Below are positions 45,660-56,214 of a stretch of 64,000 nucleotides of DNA, piece by piece. The stretch is taken from NCBI GenBank assembly GCA_014529385.2, contig CM043958.1:154377293-154441292 (forward strand), read 5' to 3'. The position numbers were made by a program, and so were the translations under genes. The notes beneath the pieces were generated by a model that saw only the letters and a list, made by a program, of their open reading frames with translations, was not told the DNA's origin and searched no databases. This stretch comes from Adiantum capillus-veneris. Its lineage: Eukaryota > Streptophyta > Polypodiopsida > Polypodiales > Pteridaceae. Positions within the stretch are counted from its first letter, which is position 1. Every line of letters begins with the position of its first letter.

Positions 45660-46095
45660 GTGCTATCAGAGCATCAAGCGTGTGCTTTTCTGAAAGCATA
45701 CCAGTCCCACAAAAGAGCAGAAAGAGCTATCCAGAAACTTGAATCTTCGCCCTCCACCCCGGACTTATTAGGCACTCCCACCCTTACTTCATCGCGCATC
45801 GGGCGAGCTTCATCGCTATGTCTTACAGGGCATAAGCCATAAAGAACCCAAGACTTGGAATTCATGGATTTAGCAAAATATTTGCAGTTTCTGCTCAACG
45901 AGCTTCACCACATTCTTTCGCAGCATCCTTAGCAAAATCTTCCGATGTTGCAAAGTTTTCAACAATTTTTGAGCTACATGTTACCCCCTCTGATGCCCCA
46001 GGTGGTACCTCCTCCTCCGGCACCAGAAAGTACAAGAGCTTCCAACCGGCAACCTTCTCAGCCGTCTGTTCCGATCGGGGGAGTCCAGGAATATT

Positions 46096-47187
46096 GTGCA
46101 GCCATCTGACCGTGATCTAGTGCAACCACCTTTGCCACCGCCATTGCCCCCACCTCCACCACCACAGCCACCAGGCTACAATGGTTGGAGCCCATATGGA
46201 TACCCTTATTATCCATACCTGGGATATGCGCTTAACCAACCCAAAGATTTCAAAGATGGTGGCACGATAGTCAAATTTTTCACTTTTTCAAGGGTGAAAG
46301 ATCGCAAGAAAGCATTGCAGTTCCTACAGCAATTCGACAACATCTATGCTTTGGGGAACTATACAGAAGAATCCAAGATTTCTCGAGCAGCGAGATTTCT
46401 TAAAGATAATGTTATGCAATGGTGGAGTTCAATCGCGACACAACCGCATGCTCCAAAGACCTGGCAAGCTTTCAAGACAATTTTTGCACGTAGTTACACG
46501 ACTTCGATGTTTGAAGTCCGGATTTTGGCTGAGTGGGGCAACTTGAAAATGCTTGCCACCGAAACCATGGACCTGTATAACCAAAGGTTTCTCGACGTGT
46601 ACCTTCCGGTGTCCTTTAAATTCATTCCCTTGGAGGACCAGTGCTAGCGCTACACCATTGGACTACCATCACCATTGCAGGAATATTGTCTCTCCAAGCA
46701 AGTCTCTACCATGCAAGAGCTTATGGACCATGCCGCGGTCGGCTACAAGCTCATGAAAGGAAAATTGGAGTTTACCACAGAGGAACCTCTGGCCACTAAC
46801 CAGAACTCCCGGCATCAACGAACAAATTCTCGGGAATCCCGTGAAAACCAACCTCAACGGCCTCGTCTGACACAACGTCAACGAGATGCCTTGTTACAAG
46901 AAGGCCGATGCTTCGAATGTTTCCAAACAAGGCATATGTTCAATACATGTCCTGAGCGAGCCTCGACGTCCTTAGTGCAACCTTCTGCTCCCACAATAGA
47001 GAGATCCCTGGGGCCACCTCTGGCCAAGAAGGCTAGACCTGCTATTGGACTAGTACCCGATATTTATGGTATACACCTCGAGAGTTTTAATGAATTATGC
47101 AGAGCTTATGGAAAAGTCAACGGCTTGAAAGCCCTTATTTCTTTGACCCCGGAGCTATGGAGAACTTCATCCATCCAGAATTCTTGA
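46096..47187 (+). pseudogene. Element C gag
   Basis: One frame of about 363 codons with a single in-frame TAG (46645). The N-terminal part is Pro-rich (PPLPPPPPPQPPG). The Gag core follows: FKDGGTIVKFFTFSRVKDRKKAL, LQQFDNIYALGNYTEESKIS, DNVMQWWSSIA, WQAFKTIFARSY. After the stop come GLPSPLQEYC and an Arg/Gln-rich stretch, then the zinc knuckle CFECFQTRHMFNTC and GLVPDIYG. It is related to E and D gag. Upstream remnants in other frames (45.7-46.1 kb) suggest the original start lay near 45.86 kb (MDLAKYLQFLLNEL), now frame-shifted. Confidence 0.75.
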
Positions 47188-47450
47188 AGCACATGCATTT
47201 TGATTATGATGCAAAGGGTGGAGAAATTGAAGCTGAGCTAGCCACGGCACCTCCAGTGACTATACAAGATTATCATGGAAAAGCCGATTTCCACATTATG
47301 AAGTTGGGCAATTGCGACGTTCTCTTGGGCATGCCCTGGCACGACAAGAATGATGCAACTCTCCAGGTCCGGAACCGAACCATCACCGTGATGCAGATGG
47401 GCAAGCCTATTGTCCTCAACGTTCGGTTGTTCGAACAAAACCCTAAATGA
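47097..47450 (+). pseudogene. Element C protease-like segment
   Basis: Frame shifted relative to gag. YFFDPGAMENFIHPEFL has DPGA in place of the catalytic DSGA/DTGA, and NCDVLLGMPWHDKND corresponds to the GCDVLLGIPW block of D and E. The frame ends shortly after (FEQNPK) without entering RT. The active-site Ser/Thr is replaced by Pro, so activity is unlikely. Confidence 0.7.
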
Positions 47451-47644
47451 CCTCTCTAGTTGTTTTCTAGTTAGATACTTTTGAACATTGTTTGAGAAAG
47501 TATTGTTTGAAATGGATGCTATCTGTTTTAAACCTGTCTTGGTGCTGATTTGAAATGTTTGACTCTGGTTTGAATACTGGTTTCATTGATTGGTTATTTT
47601 ACTCTCGGGTGGAGAAGTGAGAAATACTGTTTTGGTATTGTTTA

Positions 47645-47850
47645 AACCTCGGAACAACGCAGGCCAATGCCTGGGGAGCATTTAGTTGTATGTTAGAAAA
47701 CCTCGGAACGACGCAGGCCAATGCCTTCCGTTGTATGCAAAAAACCTCCAAACGACACAAGCCGATGCCTGGGAAGCGTTTGGTTGTATGCTTGAACCTC
47801 CAAGCAACGCAAATTGCAGTCTGGGGAGCGTTTGGTTGTACACTCATGAC
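47645..47850. repeat. Four-copy ~50-bp minisatellite in element C
   Basis: Units begin AACCTC at 47645, 47699, 47743 and 47795. They share GG(A/C)A(A/C)NACGCAGGCC-like, AATGCCTGGGGAGC and TTTGGTTGTATG. Confidence 0.8.
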
Positions 47851-48329
47851 CCGGACCTTTTTAGGTTATTTGCGGGGGGTGACGAGGTAGTAATTGAGTA
47901 GCTTCATACCGCACACCATTTGTCTCGGGGGAGTGCTCAGCGGCGCTGTTTGTTGTGTCTTGTAACATGCATATGTAAGCATTTGTGTTGCATTGTGATG
48001 TGTCGATTACTGAATATTCCTAATTGGATGAGATTGCCTGGGTATGTAATTTTAGTGCATTAAGACACCCGTGGAAGATCAGTATGGTCTGGGTGTGATG
48101 GCTAATTTTACTGCGCCGGAATATCAAGAGTTCCGATCAGGACGAAAGGAGAAGCTAACTCCTTGATCAAAAGAGCCGAAAGGAGAATCTAACTCCTTAA
48201 CAAAAAGAGCAAACTGATTGTCCCTCGGAATGTCCCTCATAATGACCCTCGGAAATTTTTGAGCTAACTTGAGTTGTTTTGCAGATATGCTGTAATCACG
48301 GACGATTACTCTCTTTCAAGAGGGGGAGA

Positions 48330-48971
48330 TGTCATTGACATGTCAAAGCCTAAAGAATGGAGCCAACTTGCAAATGCTGGCCGAGGGGCCTAAACCCTAA
48401 GAGAACAAGTAACAAAAGAAGTCCTACCAACTTATGGGGACCCCGTCCGATGGGGACCCAGTTACAAAGGAATTAAAATAAAGCAGGACCCACCCAAAAG
48501 CTGATGATGTGGCAGCTGTACGGAGATTTCCGAAAATTGCGCTGACATGATGACGTGGCAGGCTGTACGGATTTCCGCGTTTTGCACTGGCTGATGACAT
48601 GGCAAGCTGTACGGATTTTCGTAAATTATGCTGGCAGCTTTTTGGCTTTTGCTTTTGGACCAAATGCTTTTGAGTTTGAAGGCTTTTTTATTGTAAACTG
48701 CTTTTGGGGCCTAGGGCCTTTAAATATGAGGTTAGGGCTCATTCTCTCGCATGCTTCCTGGAGAAGGTGCAAAGTCTGGAGTACCGGCTTGTACTGTGTT
48801 GATGCAATATAAAGAAATACGGAAAGGGGCGCCAAGGTTTGGAGCCAATACTCTCTGGGGTGGAATTCCGCCAATCCGTGTCGCGTGTCATCTCTCTCTC
48901 TCGATTCAGTTGTTATTGAAGTGCTAAAAGTCTGTTCTTTTCTATTGGCACGTGGTGCCCGTCTTGTGACA
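48330..48971 (+). repeat. 3' LTR of element C
   Basis: 642 bp, TGTCATTGACATGTC ... CGTCTTGTGACA. It contains the shared TATAAAGAAATACGGAAAGG motif (48808-48829) and GATGACGTGGCAGGCTGTACG units (48548-). Confidence 0.9.
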
Positions 48972-49921
48972 GAATGCAAACTGAGTGAGTGCAAGAGAGT
49001 GCTAGAGAGAGAGAGAGAAGAGACAACACCAAATGGGGTCCCAAACCCACCTCCAACTGCCCCCCTCTCTATTGCTAGAGAGGTATTTGCCTTAGATTGC
49101 ACAAAGTCTGGTACAATGCTTCTAGATGTTGTGGTACTTGACGACGATGACGATGTCAACGACGACGATGATATCGACGACGACGACGATGTCAAGGCTG
49201 AAATCTGAAATGCTAAGATCCAAGGCTATGGATCTACTACAACTACGAGGCAAGGGCTGATCTGCTACCGCCGAGGCCTACAATGGCAAAGAATGCAAAA
49301 AAGCTGACTGTTGGTGGCTGAAAACAGAAAACGCTGGCTGGTTTGGGCTGAAACTGAAAACGCTAGGCTGATCTGGGTGCTGGTGGAAAACCCGGCGAGG
49401 ATCTACAACTGATGATGCTGGTTCTTGCGAGGCTAAGGGCTGAAAAGTGAAACGCTGGTCTTCAATGCTGAAAACGCTTGTCTTCCTTCTACAGAAAACG
49501 CTAGAGAGGCCTTAGGTGATGCCTATCTGCTAGTTGCCTGCCTCCTTGTGTCTTTGACTCTTCTATCTTCAACTGGCGCCCTAGCCTTACTTATATATCT
49601 TCCAACAAGTGGGTCGAGCAGGCATAATGATGGTTCCACGATTTGGTTAAAATGCATAAAGTCACTTATTAATGAAAATGACTTATAAGCGGTGGTTCAC
49701 ATGCTGTCCATACGGTAGTACATGCTCATGATGGGTACTGGCTACTTATGCTAATGATCCTGGGTTGTGCAATCAGAGGGTATGCAGCTACTCAAAGTGC
49801 ATAGACATGCACGGCCTGCGCACAGGCTCACAAGGATGCCAAAACACTTCCTAGGCTACCTAAACCCTAGAAGTAGGAACAACTTGTCCACATGCACATA
49901 GGGTTAGATGTGCACGTGACA

Positions 49922-50091
49922 ATGATTAGGCCTCTCGACAAGGAACTGCAAGTTGGTGAGAACCTTTTCTTCTTCTACTACTTCTAGGGTTTAGGCCCCT
50001 CGGCCACGATTTGCAAGTCGGCTAGGGTTAGGTCTTGGAAACCCTTACCGGCCAAGTCTTCAATGGCTTAGTACGTCAGCAATTTGTGACA
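49922..50091 (-). repeat. LTR C-like fragment
   Basis: The minus strand starts TGTCACAAATTGCTGACGT (50091). It follows the C LTR through ACTTGCAAAT, GGCCGAGGGGCCTAAACCCT and AGAAG-rich sequence, then is cut by LTR B at 49921. Confidence 0.65.
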
Positions 50092-50448
50092 CCTTCTGCC
50101 ATCAATCATAAACCTCTATGATCGCATGATTCTACAGTTACTTCGAATAATTCGGATCCTTGAATTATTTGACAAGTCGCCTAGCACAAGTGTCGACTTG
50201 AGGTTGTTTGTATTCCGATTTGTCAAGAGCTTTTGTCGTAGGCTTGCCTTGTCTTCTCCCAAATAATCAGAAGAAAGCTTGCCCTCATTAGCATCTCCGC
50301 CGGTGCTCTCCTATCCCCACTAGGATAGAATGCTCTTCAACCTCTCACAAAACAGTACTAGAATGGATGTGTTCCTCTCTCTCAAATTCATTGATGAGCC
50401 CATGTGTATTGTAGAATCGGGATCCTCCGTAGGAGGAGAATTGTTTGA
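50092..50448 (-). other. Element H leader remnant
   Basis: Sequence downstream (minus strand) of the H primer-binding site up to the LTR C-like fragment. A short open frame with GGSRFYNTHGLINEFEREE is present but not recognised as gag. Confidence 0.4.
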
Positions 50449-50460
50449 GCTCTAATACCA
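50449..50460 (-). other. Primer-binding site of element H
   Basis: Minus strand TGGTATTAGAGC, one base from the LTR H end. Confidence 0.75.
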
Positions 50461-50461
50461 C

Positions 50462-50967
50462 TGTAGCCGGCTTGGACACCCAAGTGAGAATCAACGACAG
50501 AAACTTAACACTGGCACTGAAAAGAGAGAGAAGAGTTGACATAAAGCAGCACAGTTCAGCTTCCATATGCACTTGCCCCAAATTCTAGTACCCCTTTCAT
50601 ATTTCTTTTGTATTAATAGTTACAGAGTACAACTGCCAGAGGGAGCCGCTCTGCAATCTTCAACCATGCACGATCTTCCAAAGATCCCCTCAAGGCTTGC
50701 TTATAAAGGCACGCTAGGGCCCCTATAACTAGGCGCCCCCAAAAGCATGCAATTGCTAAAAAGAAAGCCTCAATGGCTGGCCGGAAAAGCACACCAAAAT
50801 TCTACAATACGGCATGTAAGTGTAACACGCCGCAATTTGCGGAACCCTTCCACGTCAGCAGTATGGCCAAGTTTTTGCCACGTCAACAATCATCACTTTA
50901 CCAATTTTTGGTCCCGCCCTCTACTTTGTCCACCCGGCCATATGCCACCATCATTAATTTTGTGACA
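50462..50967 (-). repeat. 5' LTR of element H (family H)
   Basis: 506 bp with TG/CA termini (plus strand TGTAGCCGGCTTGG ... TTTTGTGACA). It has the CCAAGTGAGAATCAACGACAG arrangement reminiscent of family D and a degenerate shared motif CCCCTTTCATATTTCTTTTG (50592-50611). The remainder of the element is missing. Confidence 0.7.
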
Positions 50968-52438
50968 GTTGACCAAGGGTTCAATGACACGGAAGTGCTT
51001 GGACCTACGTGTGAAAATATCAAAAATCATCCCCAAATCATTTTAAGGTTCAAAATTGTTTGCTCAAAAAGCAAGCTTTTTGACACTTATCTGTGTTTCA
51101 AAATATTCTATCAATCTCTTTAACGGTTGAAAATTTGAAGACACTGCAGAAATCAAAGTTGATACTCTCAACAAGCCCTACGCATTGACGTGAACGGATT
51201 TTGATTTTGATCACCTCCAAAAATTCAGGTTTTCGCGGTAAATTCAAGTTTCCGCCAAAAAGTTCAGCACATGGCTGATTGATGTTTCTTGGTACTCTTG
51301 TTGTTTTGTCACAGATAACAAGTCAAGGGAACTGTCTTGGACCAAGGAAGCATGGTTGCAACAGACATCCAATCCTATGGATGAGTAGAGAAGTATTGGT
51401 TGACACTTGTTTAGGAATCTATGTGGAGACTACTATTTGAACTCGTCTAAAATTGTTTAGTCCTGATTGAGTATATTTGGATCTAGTCAAATTTAACTCA
51501 ACCAGTCTGACCTTCTTTCAACTTATTTGGACTTGTTAAACTCCCGTTGATATATCATGTCTACCGACCCATCTTAGACGATATTTCTTGACCCACTTGA
51601 GACACAGATACTACTAAGTGGTCTAGACCCAGTTTAACCAAGCGCCCGTGCTTACTGTTGGATGTCAACTTGAGAATGAGTTCTAACAGTCCCATTGAAC
51701 GATTTGAATTCTATTACATGATCTGTTTCGCACATATTAGTTGACACTTCTATGTTTTCTTGTTTGGCGATTGCATATGTTTCCTTCTCCACTGATTGCA
51801 TATACTCTATTTGTGGATTGCATAGATTTTATCTATAGATGGCTTGACATTTGTCATGCGTGACTGAGTAATTGCACATACAATACATCTAGTGCATCAA
51901 AGACATCTGTACAGAGGTCAGTGTGGCCTTGGATGCGATGACTAAATAGGACTAGTGTTGTTCAAGACAGACACATGAGATCCCATGGGGATAAGGATGT
52001 TAATTATTGATGAATGTAATCAAAAAGGCAATGAGAATCTCTGTTATTGCAAAGCAATCATTTCAGAAAATACTCATGAATTGATTGCATGTTAACAGTG
52101 TCTGCTCAGCTTTGGTGAGGTATGTTACAACTTGATGACATGGCATAGCCACTCCATAGGACACAAGAGCAACAGAGCCAAAGAGTAAATTCAGAGCAGA
52201 ACAGCACAACCTGGGCATATCGCTTGCCCTCCGTAGAGCTTACTGATAAAATATATGATCCATCAATGAGCCAAAACTCATATTGCAGGGGGGATATAAA
52301 ATTTTCTCTCACAGAAAAAGAATTATAGACCAAAAAAAGGATGTGACAACTTCCGAGATCAGTCACCCCAAACCACAAAATGACCTTCAATGAGGTTGAA
52401 AAGAATGAGGTTTTGGGTTGTTTTTAGGCGAGCGCGCG

Positions 52439-52439
<1 letters not shown>
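50968..52439. other. Non-coding stretch, 5' part of ARP2 intron 1
   Basis: AT-rich sequence without recognised element or coding remnant; it would be the part of ARP2 intron 1 nearest exon 1. Confidence 0.45.

Positions 52440-52484
<45 letters not shown>
52440..52484. repeat. (GA)22 microsatellite next to the ARP2 exon 1 donor
   Basis: Read on the gene strand, (CT)n begins about 11 nt after the exon 1 5' splice site. Confidence 0.92.
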
Positions 52485-52489
<5 letters not shown>

Positions 52490-52495
52490 TTGTAC

Positions 52496-52567
52496 CCCTG
52501 TGCCAGTGTCGCACACAATAACATCGTTGGACACGTGATGAGCTGCACCATTCCTCTGTTGCGCCAT
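52496..52567 (-). CDS. ARP2: Actin-related protein 2, exon 1
   Basis: A 24-codon first exon. The start is taken as the ATG of MAQQRNG because the frame then gives a short N-terminus ending SNDVIVCDTGTG, the actin-fold phosphate-1 loop (VVCDNGTG in ARP2). More upstream in-frame ATGs exist (to about 52642) but would add residues that ARP2 does not normally have. The exon ends at a GTACAA donor, phase 0, and exon 2 starts [10 protein letters not shown]. The next 30.8 kb on the gene strand is intron 1. The GTACAA donor is weaker than GTAAGT and is followed at once by a CT repeat. The promoter and 5' UTR should lie to the right, where a LINE fragment begins 200 bp away. Confidence 0.8.
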
Positions 52568-52747
52568 CTCGTCATCAAATACATGGCAGATCGCCCATTG
52601 TAGTTCAGGGATTTTAGATTTTCCATTTAATATTCCCAGCAAATAAAACCTATTTTCGATGCTTATAATGTGATCTCAAAATAGTAAAGTACAACAAGAA
52701 AGAAATGTTAAAGAATTTGAATACTAGTTCTGAGGGGGGGTGTAAAT

Positions 52748-52775
52748 GTATGTGTGTGTGTGTGTGTGTGTGTGT
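52748..52775. repeat. (TG)n microsatellite left of LINE
   Basis: About 13 TG units ending in TATAGAGAC, where LINE-like sequence begins. Confidence 0.9.
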
Positions 52776-53203
52776 ATAGAGACTTCCTTCATCGTGTGTC
52801 AGTCTGTATGCGGTTCTGTTTTCCTGGGGTTGTCTTTCACAAAAGGTTTTGGGCATTTGGCATTTTTTTACCGTCACTGCAGCGTTTTGCGGTCTTCTTT
52901 ATGTGGGTCAGATACTGGGCTTACTGGACTTTGTGGAGTCAGCGTAATGCTTACATGTTCCATCGTACTCATGCATACCCATTCCCTCTCTTCAAGCTTT
53001 CTCTTAGGCAATCGTTACGGTTTGCTTTGGAAGTTGGTGATATCACCTCAAAGATGCATCAGCTTTCTTATGAATGTTTTTAGCTACTCTATACAGCTGA
53101 GTAGTTATGTGTTCTTCCCCTTGTATATGAATCTTTTAGTGGGTTTTCCTCGCTTTGAGGTTTCCCACTAGTAAACTAATCAAATCGATTTACAAAAAAA
53201 AAA
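52776..53203 (+). mobile_element. 5'-truncated LINE 3' end
   Basis: A frame at 52754-53083 includes WTLWSQRNAYMFHR, resembling the W..W..RN..F block after the RT/zinc-binding region at the C-terminus of plant LINE ORF2. It continues for ~110 nt of 3' UTR and ends in A10 (53194-53203). (TG)n runs stand on both sides (52748-52775 and 53204-53225), consistent with insertion into a TG microsatellite and target duplication. RT motifs are absent, as expected for strong 5' truncation. Confidence 0.55.
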
Positions 53204-53238
<35 letters not shown>

Positions 53239-53262
53239 TGAGAGTGAGAGAGAGAGGGAGAG
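53204..53262. repeat. (TG)n then (GA)n microsatellite right of LINE
   Basis: About 11 TG units and then interrupted GA units. Confidence 0.9.
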
Positions 53263-55646
53263 ACCAACCAAACACTAAAGCCTTTGCCACTTACATGCCA
53301 CAAATGGTTGCCTTGATTGATTTAATGTGCAAATGGTGCCACTTCAAAAACCGCAGTAGAAGTGTACCTTTGATCTCATGTTGTAGCACCGTTCCACGAA
53401 GATTTTCCAATTGGAATTTGGCGTTAGCCGAGTTGGCGTTAGCCGATGTGCGAAGAAAAAGAATTTGCAAATTATTATATTTAAAGATGTAGAGATATGC
53501 ATATCGTGTATGGGGATACTTGTGCCCATGAAAATATGCAGGTATGGCATGGAATTGGCATCGTCCTCAACATTATCTACAATCCCATAGGAAATGTGCC
53601 CTTCGCTCTTTTATTTCCGACTAGTATTAAAGGGAGACTTATGCTTCCTCCATTGTTGGAGAGACTTTCTTGTTATAGAATTATTGCAGTTGTACAAAGA
53701 AGAATCCATTTAATCTTATCTAGGCTTGTGAGAATCTTGTTGATATGGATGCCATCAAGTATCCAACTCTCCATGTACCCATTTATTGGACATCATAGAA
53801 GCCAACTATCCCCTCACTCCTTGAGTCCTTGTCATCTTCATATACAACCTTTCAAATACATATGATGTAAATTGATTGCTTTGATGTGAAGATGATATAA
53901 ATTGAGCTAAGTACTTTTGAGGACACATAAATAATATCAAAATAATGAGTATCAATGCACCTTTTGTGTTGATAGTATCTTGAGGTTTTGTAGCCTCAAA
54001 GATTTTCCCAATCTTTAGGAGAAGTTACTACAGTGTTGAAGGATAATTCATTCCTTCCTCGTCATTCTCCTGGTGTTCTTTCAAGTCCTAACATCGTCAA
54101 CTATGGTCTTTGTTGATTGCAATGATGGTCTTTCTTGTGGTGGCAATCACTCATCACCCCTATTCTTCTTTTGCTCAAATTGGGTCTTATTGGGGGGCAC
54201 ATAGGACACATGAGGATAGGGATCTTAGTTTCTTTTGATTTGCCATCCTATTGGTTTTATTAGGAGTGTTGCCAATGCTTGTTGAAAACCCTACATAATT
54301 ATACTACTAATAGTACTGCTTAAAGTGCCTTACCATCATCCTTATTATCCTTAAGAAAAAAGCCTTTTAGGCTATCACAATAGACAAAGTGTTCCACGAC
54401 AAGATATTTTAGAAGGGAGGGATTCTCTAAGACACTTTTTGCGAGGCAAAGAGCGCCACACTTGGCATATCTGTCCACAAGCGGACCAGCACTACATTAT
54501 GTCTTGCTCTAAAACCACTAGCCTATAATCTCATGGCATATTCACTTTCCCTAGCCAATGGCTCCAATTAGAGCACATCCTCTTGCGGTGCACACATTTG
54601 TCGCTACATCTAGAGGGATGTCATCATGTTGCATTTTCTCAAAACATTATAGAGCATGTGGCCCTTCCCATTATGAAATAACCTTCAAACCAAAGAACTC
54701 CAAGGGGATAATGTTTCCTTCTCAAAAAAAATTCAGCTCAAGAAAGAGCATGATACTTGGCATAGATGTCAACTAGTGGATTGCCTACACTACAGTATGA
54801 TCTAACAGGGCATGCCTTGAAAAGTCATCATGAGCCTTGTACTTAATGAAGAGCATCACATGTAATACATATAACCATGAGAATCCCACACTATGCACAT
54901 ATGAAAACAACTTGGAGCTTTTTGACTTTGCCTCAATTGGGTACGCATATTTTCAATCTATGCAATCCAAAAGGAAATAGTTTGGATAGTAAACTGATCA
55001 AAAAACCTCATGTGCACCAAGTGTAAGTGTACCTCATTTTAGTACATGTGGAACAAAGCATTTCCATGCACAACATCCTTTTCCAACCAACTCTAACTAG
55101 CAATCTCATCCTAACTTTCCATTCATGATATCTTTTTCTAACCACCCTCAACAAGCAATGTCATCCTAAACCTTTCTACCTCTCTCAAGTTCTTGACTAA
55201 TACCACACACCTTCAAGATGCATGTATAGGTGATTACATTTGGAGTGCATCCAAAGCCATGTGCAAGAGTCAACAATCATCTCCTAGAAGAGTGAGGTGA
55301 GTTTTCAGCCCCATATGCATCCCATATCTTATATAAGGACCCCTTTATAATCGGTTTGATTATTAATACAAGCTATGGAACTTTAAAATTCACTCATTAT
55401 GAGTGTCTCATTGTTATATTCTCACGTATCCAATAATTGGGATTAGTACCTTGAGAAGATTGGTACCTCCTTTTCCCATTAAGCTCTTAGTTGACCATAT
55501 CATAGTGTAGTCCCTTCATAGTCTATGTGCCATTGATTGAGTCTCACCAAAGTGGGTTGCCCACTTAATTAGGAGATATTGCTCAAATTGGGAGTGTTTG
55601 GAGAAATACTTCATTCGTGCGCAAGAGATGAAGATAGATGATGAGA
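53263..55646. other. Long non-coding stretch
   Basis: AT-rich; no ORF with recognisable content. A 15-bp pair (TTGGCGTTAGCCGAG) is at 53419-53449. The 5' LTR of the copia element should be here or further left, but no sequence matching its 3' LTR start was seen. Confidence 0.4.
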
Positions 55647-56175
55647 TAAGCTATCCACTTGATTTTTTCATTTCCATAGCCGTGGGATACATTGTACTAT
55701 TGTTCATAATTCGACACCAAATGGTACGCTAGTGTACAACGATATCACTAGTTCTCTTCCTTTAGTTAGAAGAAGTGCATATCCACTTGCTTTTCTCATT
55801 GCCACCGTTGTGGAATACATTTTGTACTATTCTTCATAATTCTGCACCAAATGGCACGCTAGTGTACAATCATATCACTAGTTCTTTTCTTTTAGAAGAA
55901 GTGCATTGTAAGACTATGGATAGCTCACATCATGGCAAAGCTCACTATGTGCAAAAAGAAAGCAAACAAAGGAAAGGTTGTTCTTGGCAATCTGAATATG
56001 GAAAATATGGCAAGAGAGATAAATCATGTGATAGATCAAAGTCTCGTAGTAAAAAGGGCATTCAATGTAAGTTGTGTGAGAAGTATCGCCACATGAAGAA
56101 AGGTTGTCATGCATAGAAACGTGAGAAAGGCAAAAGCAAAAGCAATGACAATAATGGGAAAGAGGAAAAGAGTAA
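55647..56175 (+). pseudogene. Copia element gag remnant
   Basis: Begins with a 128-bp tandem duplication (units from 55652 and 55780) that encodes the LPPLWNTFCTIL.NSAPNGT type gag segment. A charged stretch and the zinc knuckle CKLCEKYRHMKKGC follow (about 56065-56110). The zinc knuckle and its place upstream of the protease are typical of copia gag. Frames broken. Confidence 0.65.
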
Positions 56176-56214
56176 AATTTCAATGAAATTCTAAGAAATC
56201 AATCTAGTCATTGA

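Larger units (their letters stand above)
44980..48971 (+). mobile_element. Complete gag-protease-only LTR element C
   Basis: LTRs 44980-45659 and 48330-48971, primer-binding site TGCTATCAGAGC (45661-45672), and polypurine tract AAGAGGGGGAGA (48318-48329). The target duplication is aaatg/gaatg (44975-44979 and 48972-48976, one mismatch). The internal 2.7 kb encodes gag and a protease-like segment, then a minisatellite and non-coding sequence; RT, RNase H and integrase are absent. It is thus non-autonomous. It was inserted into the older LTR of element B. Confidence 0.9.
44834..49921 (-). repeat. 5' LTR of element B, split by element C
   Basis: Two parts, 44834-44979 and 48977-49921 (about 1.09 kb together). 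The outer end on the minus strand is TGTCACGTGCACATC at 49921. Element C and its target duplication lie between the parts. It contains a GAC/GAT trinucleotide run (49139-49196) and several CTGAAAACGCT words shared with family A. Confidence 0.85.

Noticed and set aside
52746-53171. A 141-codon host gene
   Set aside because: The start lies in a TG microsatellite and the competing frame has LINE-like sequence, so it is annotated as a LINE fragment.
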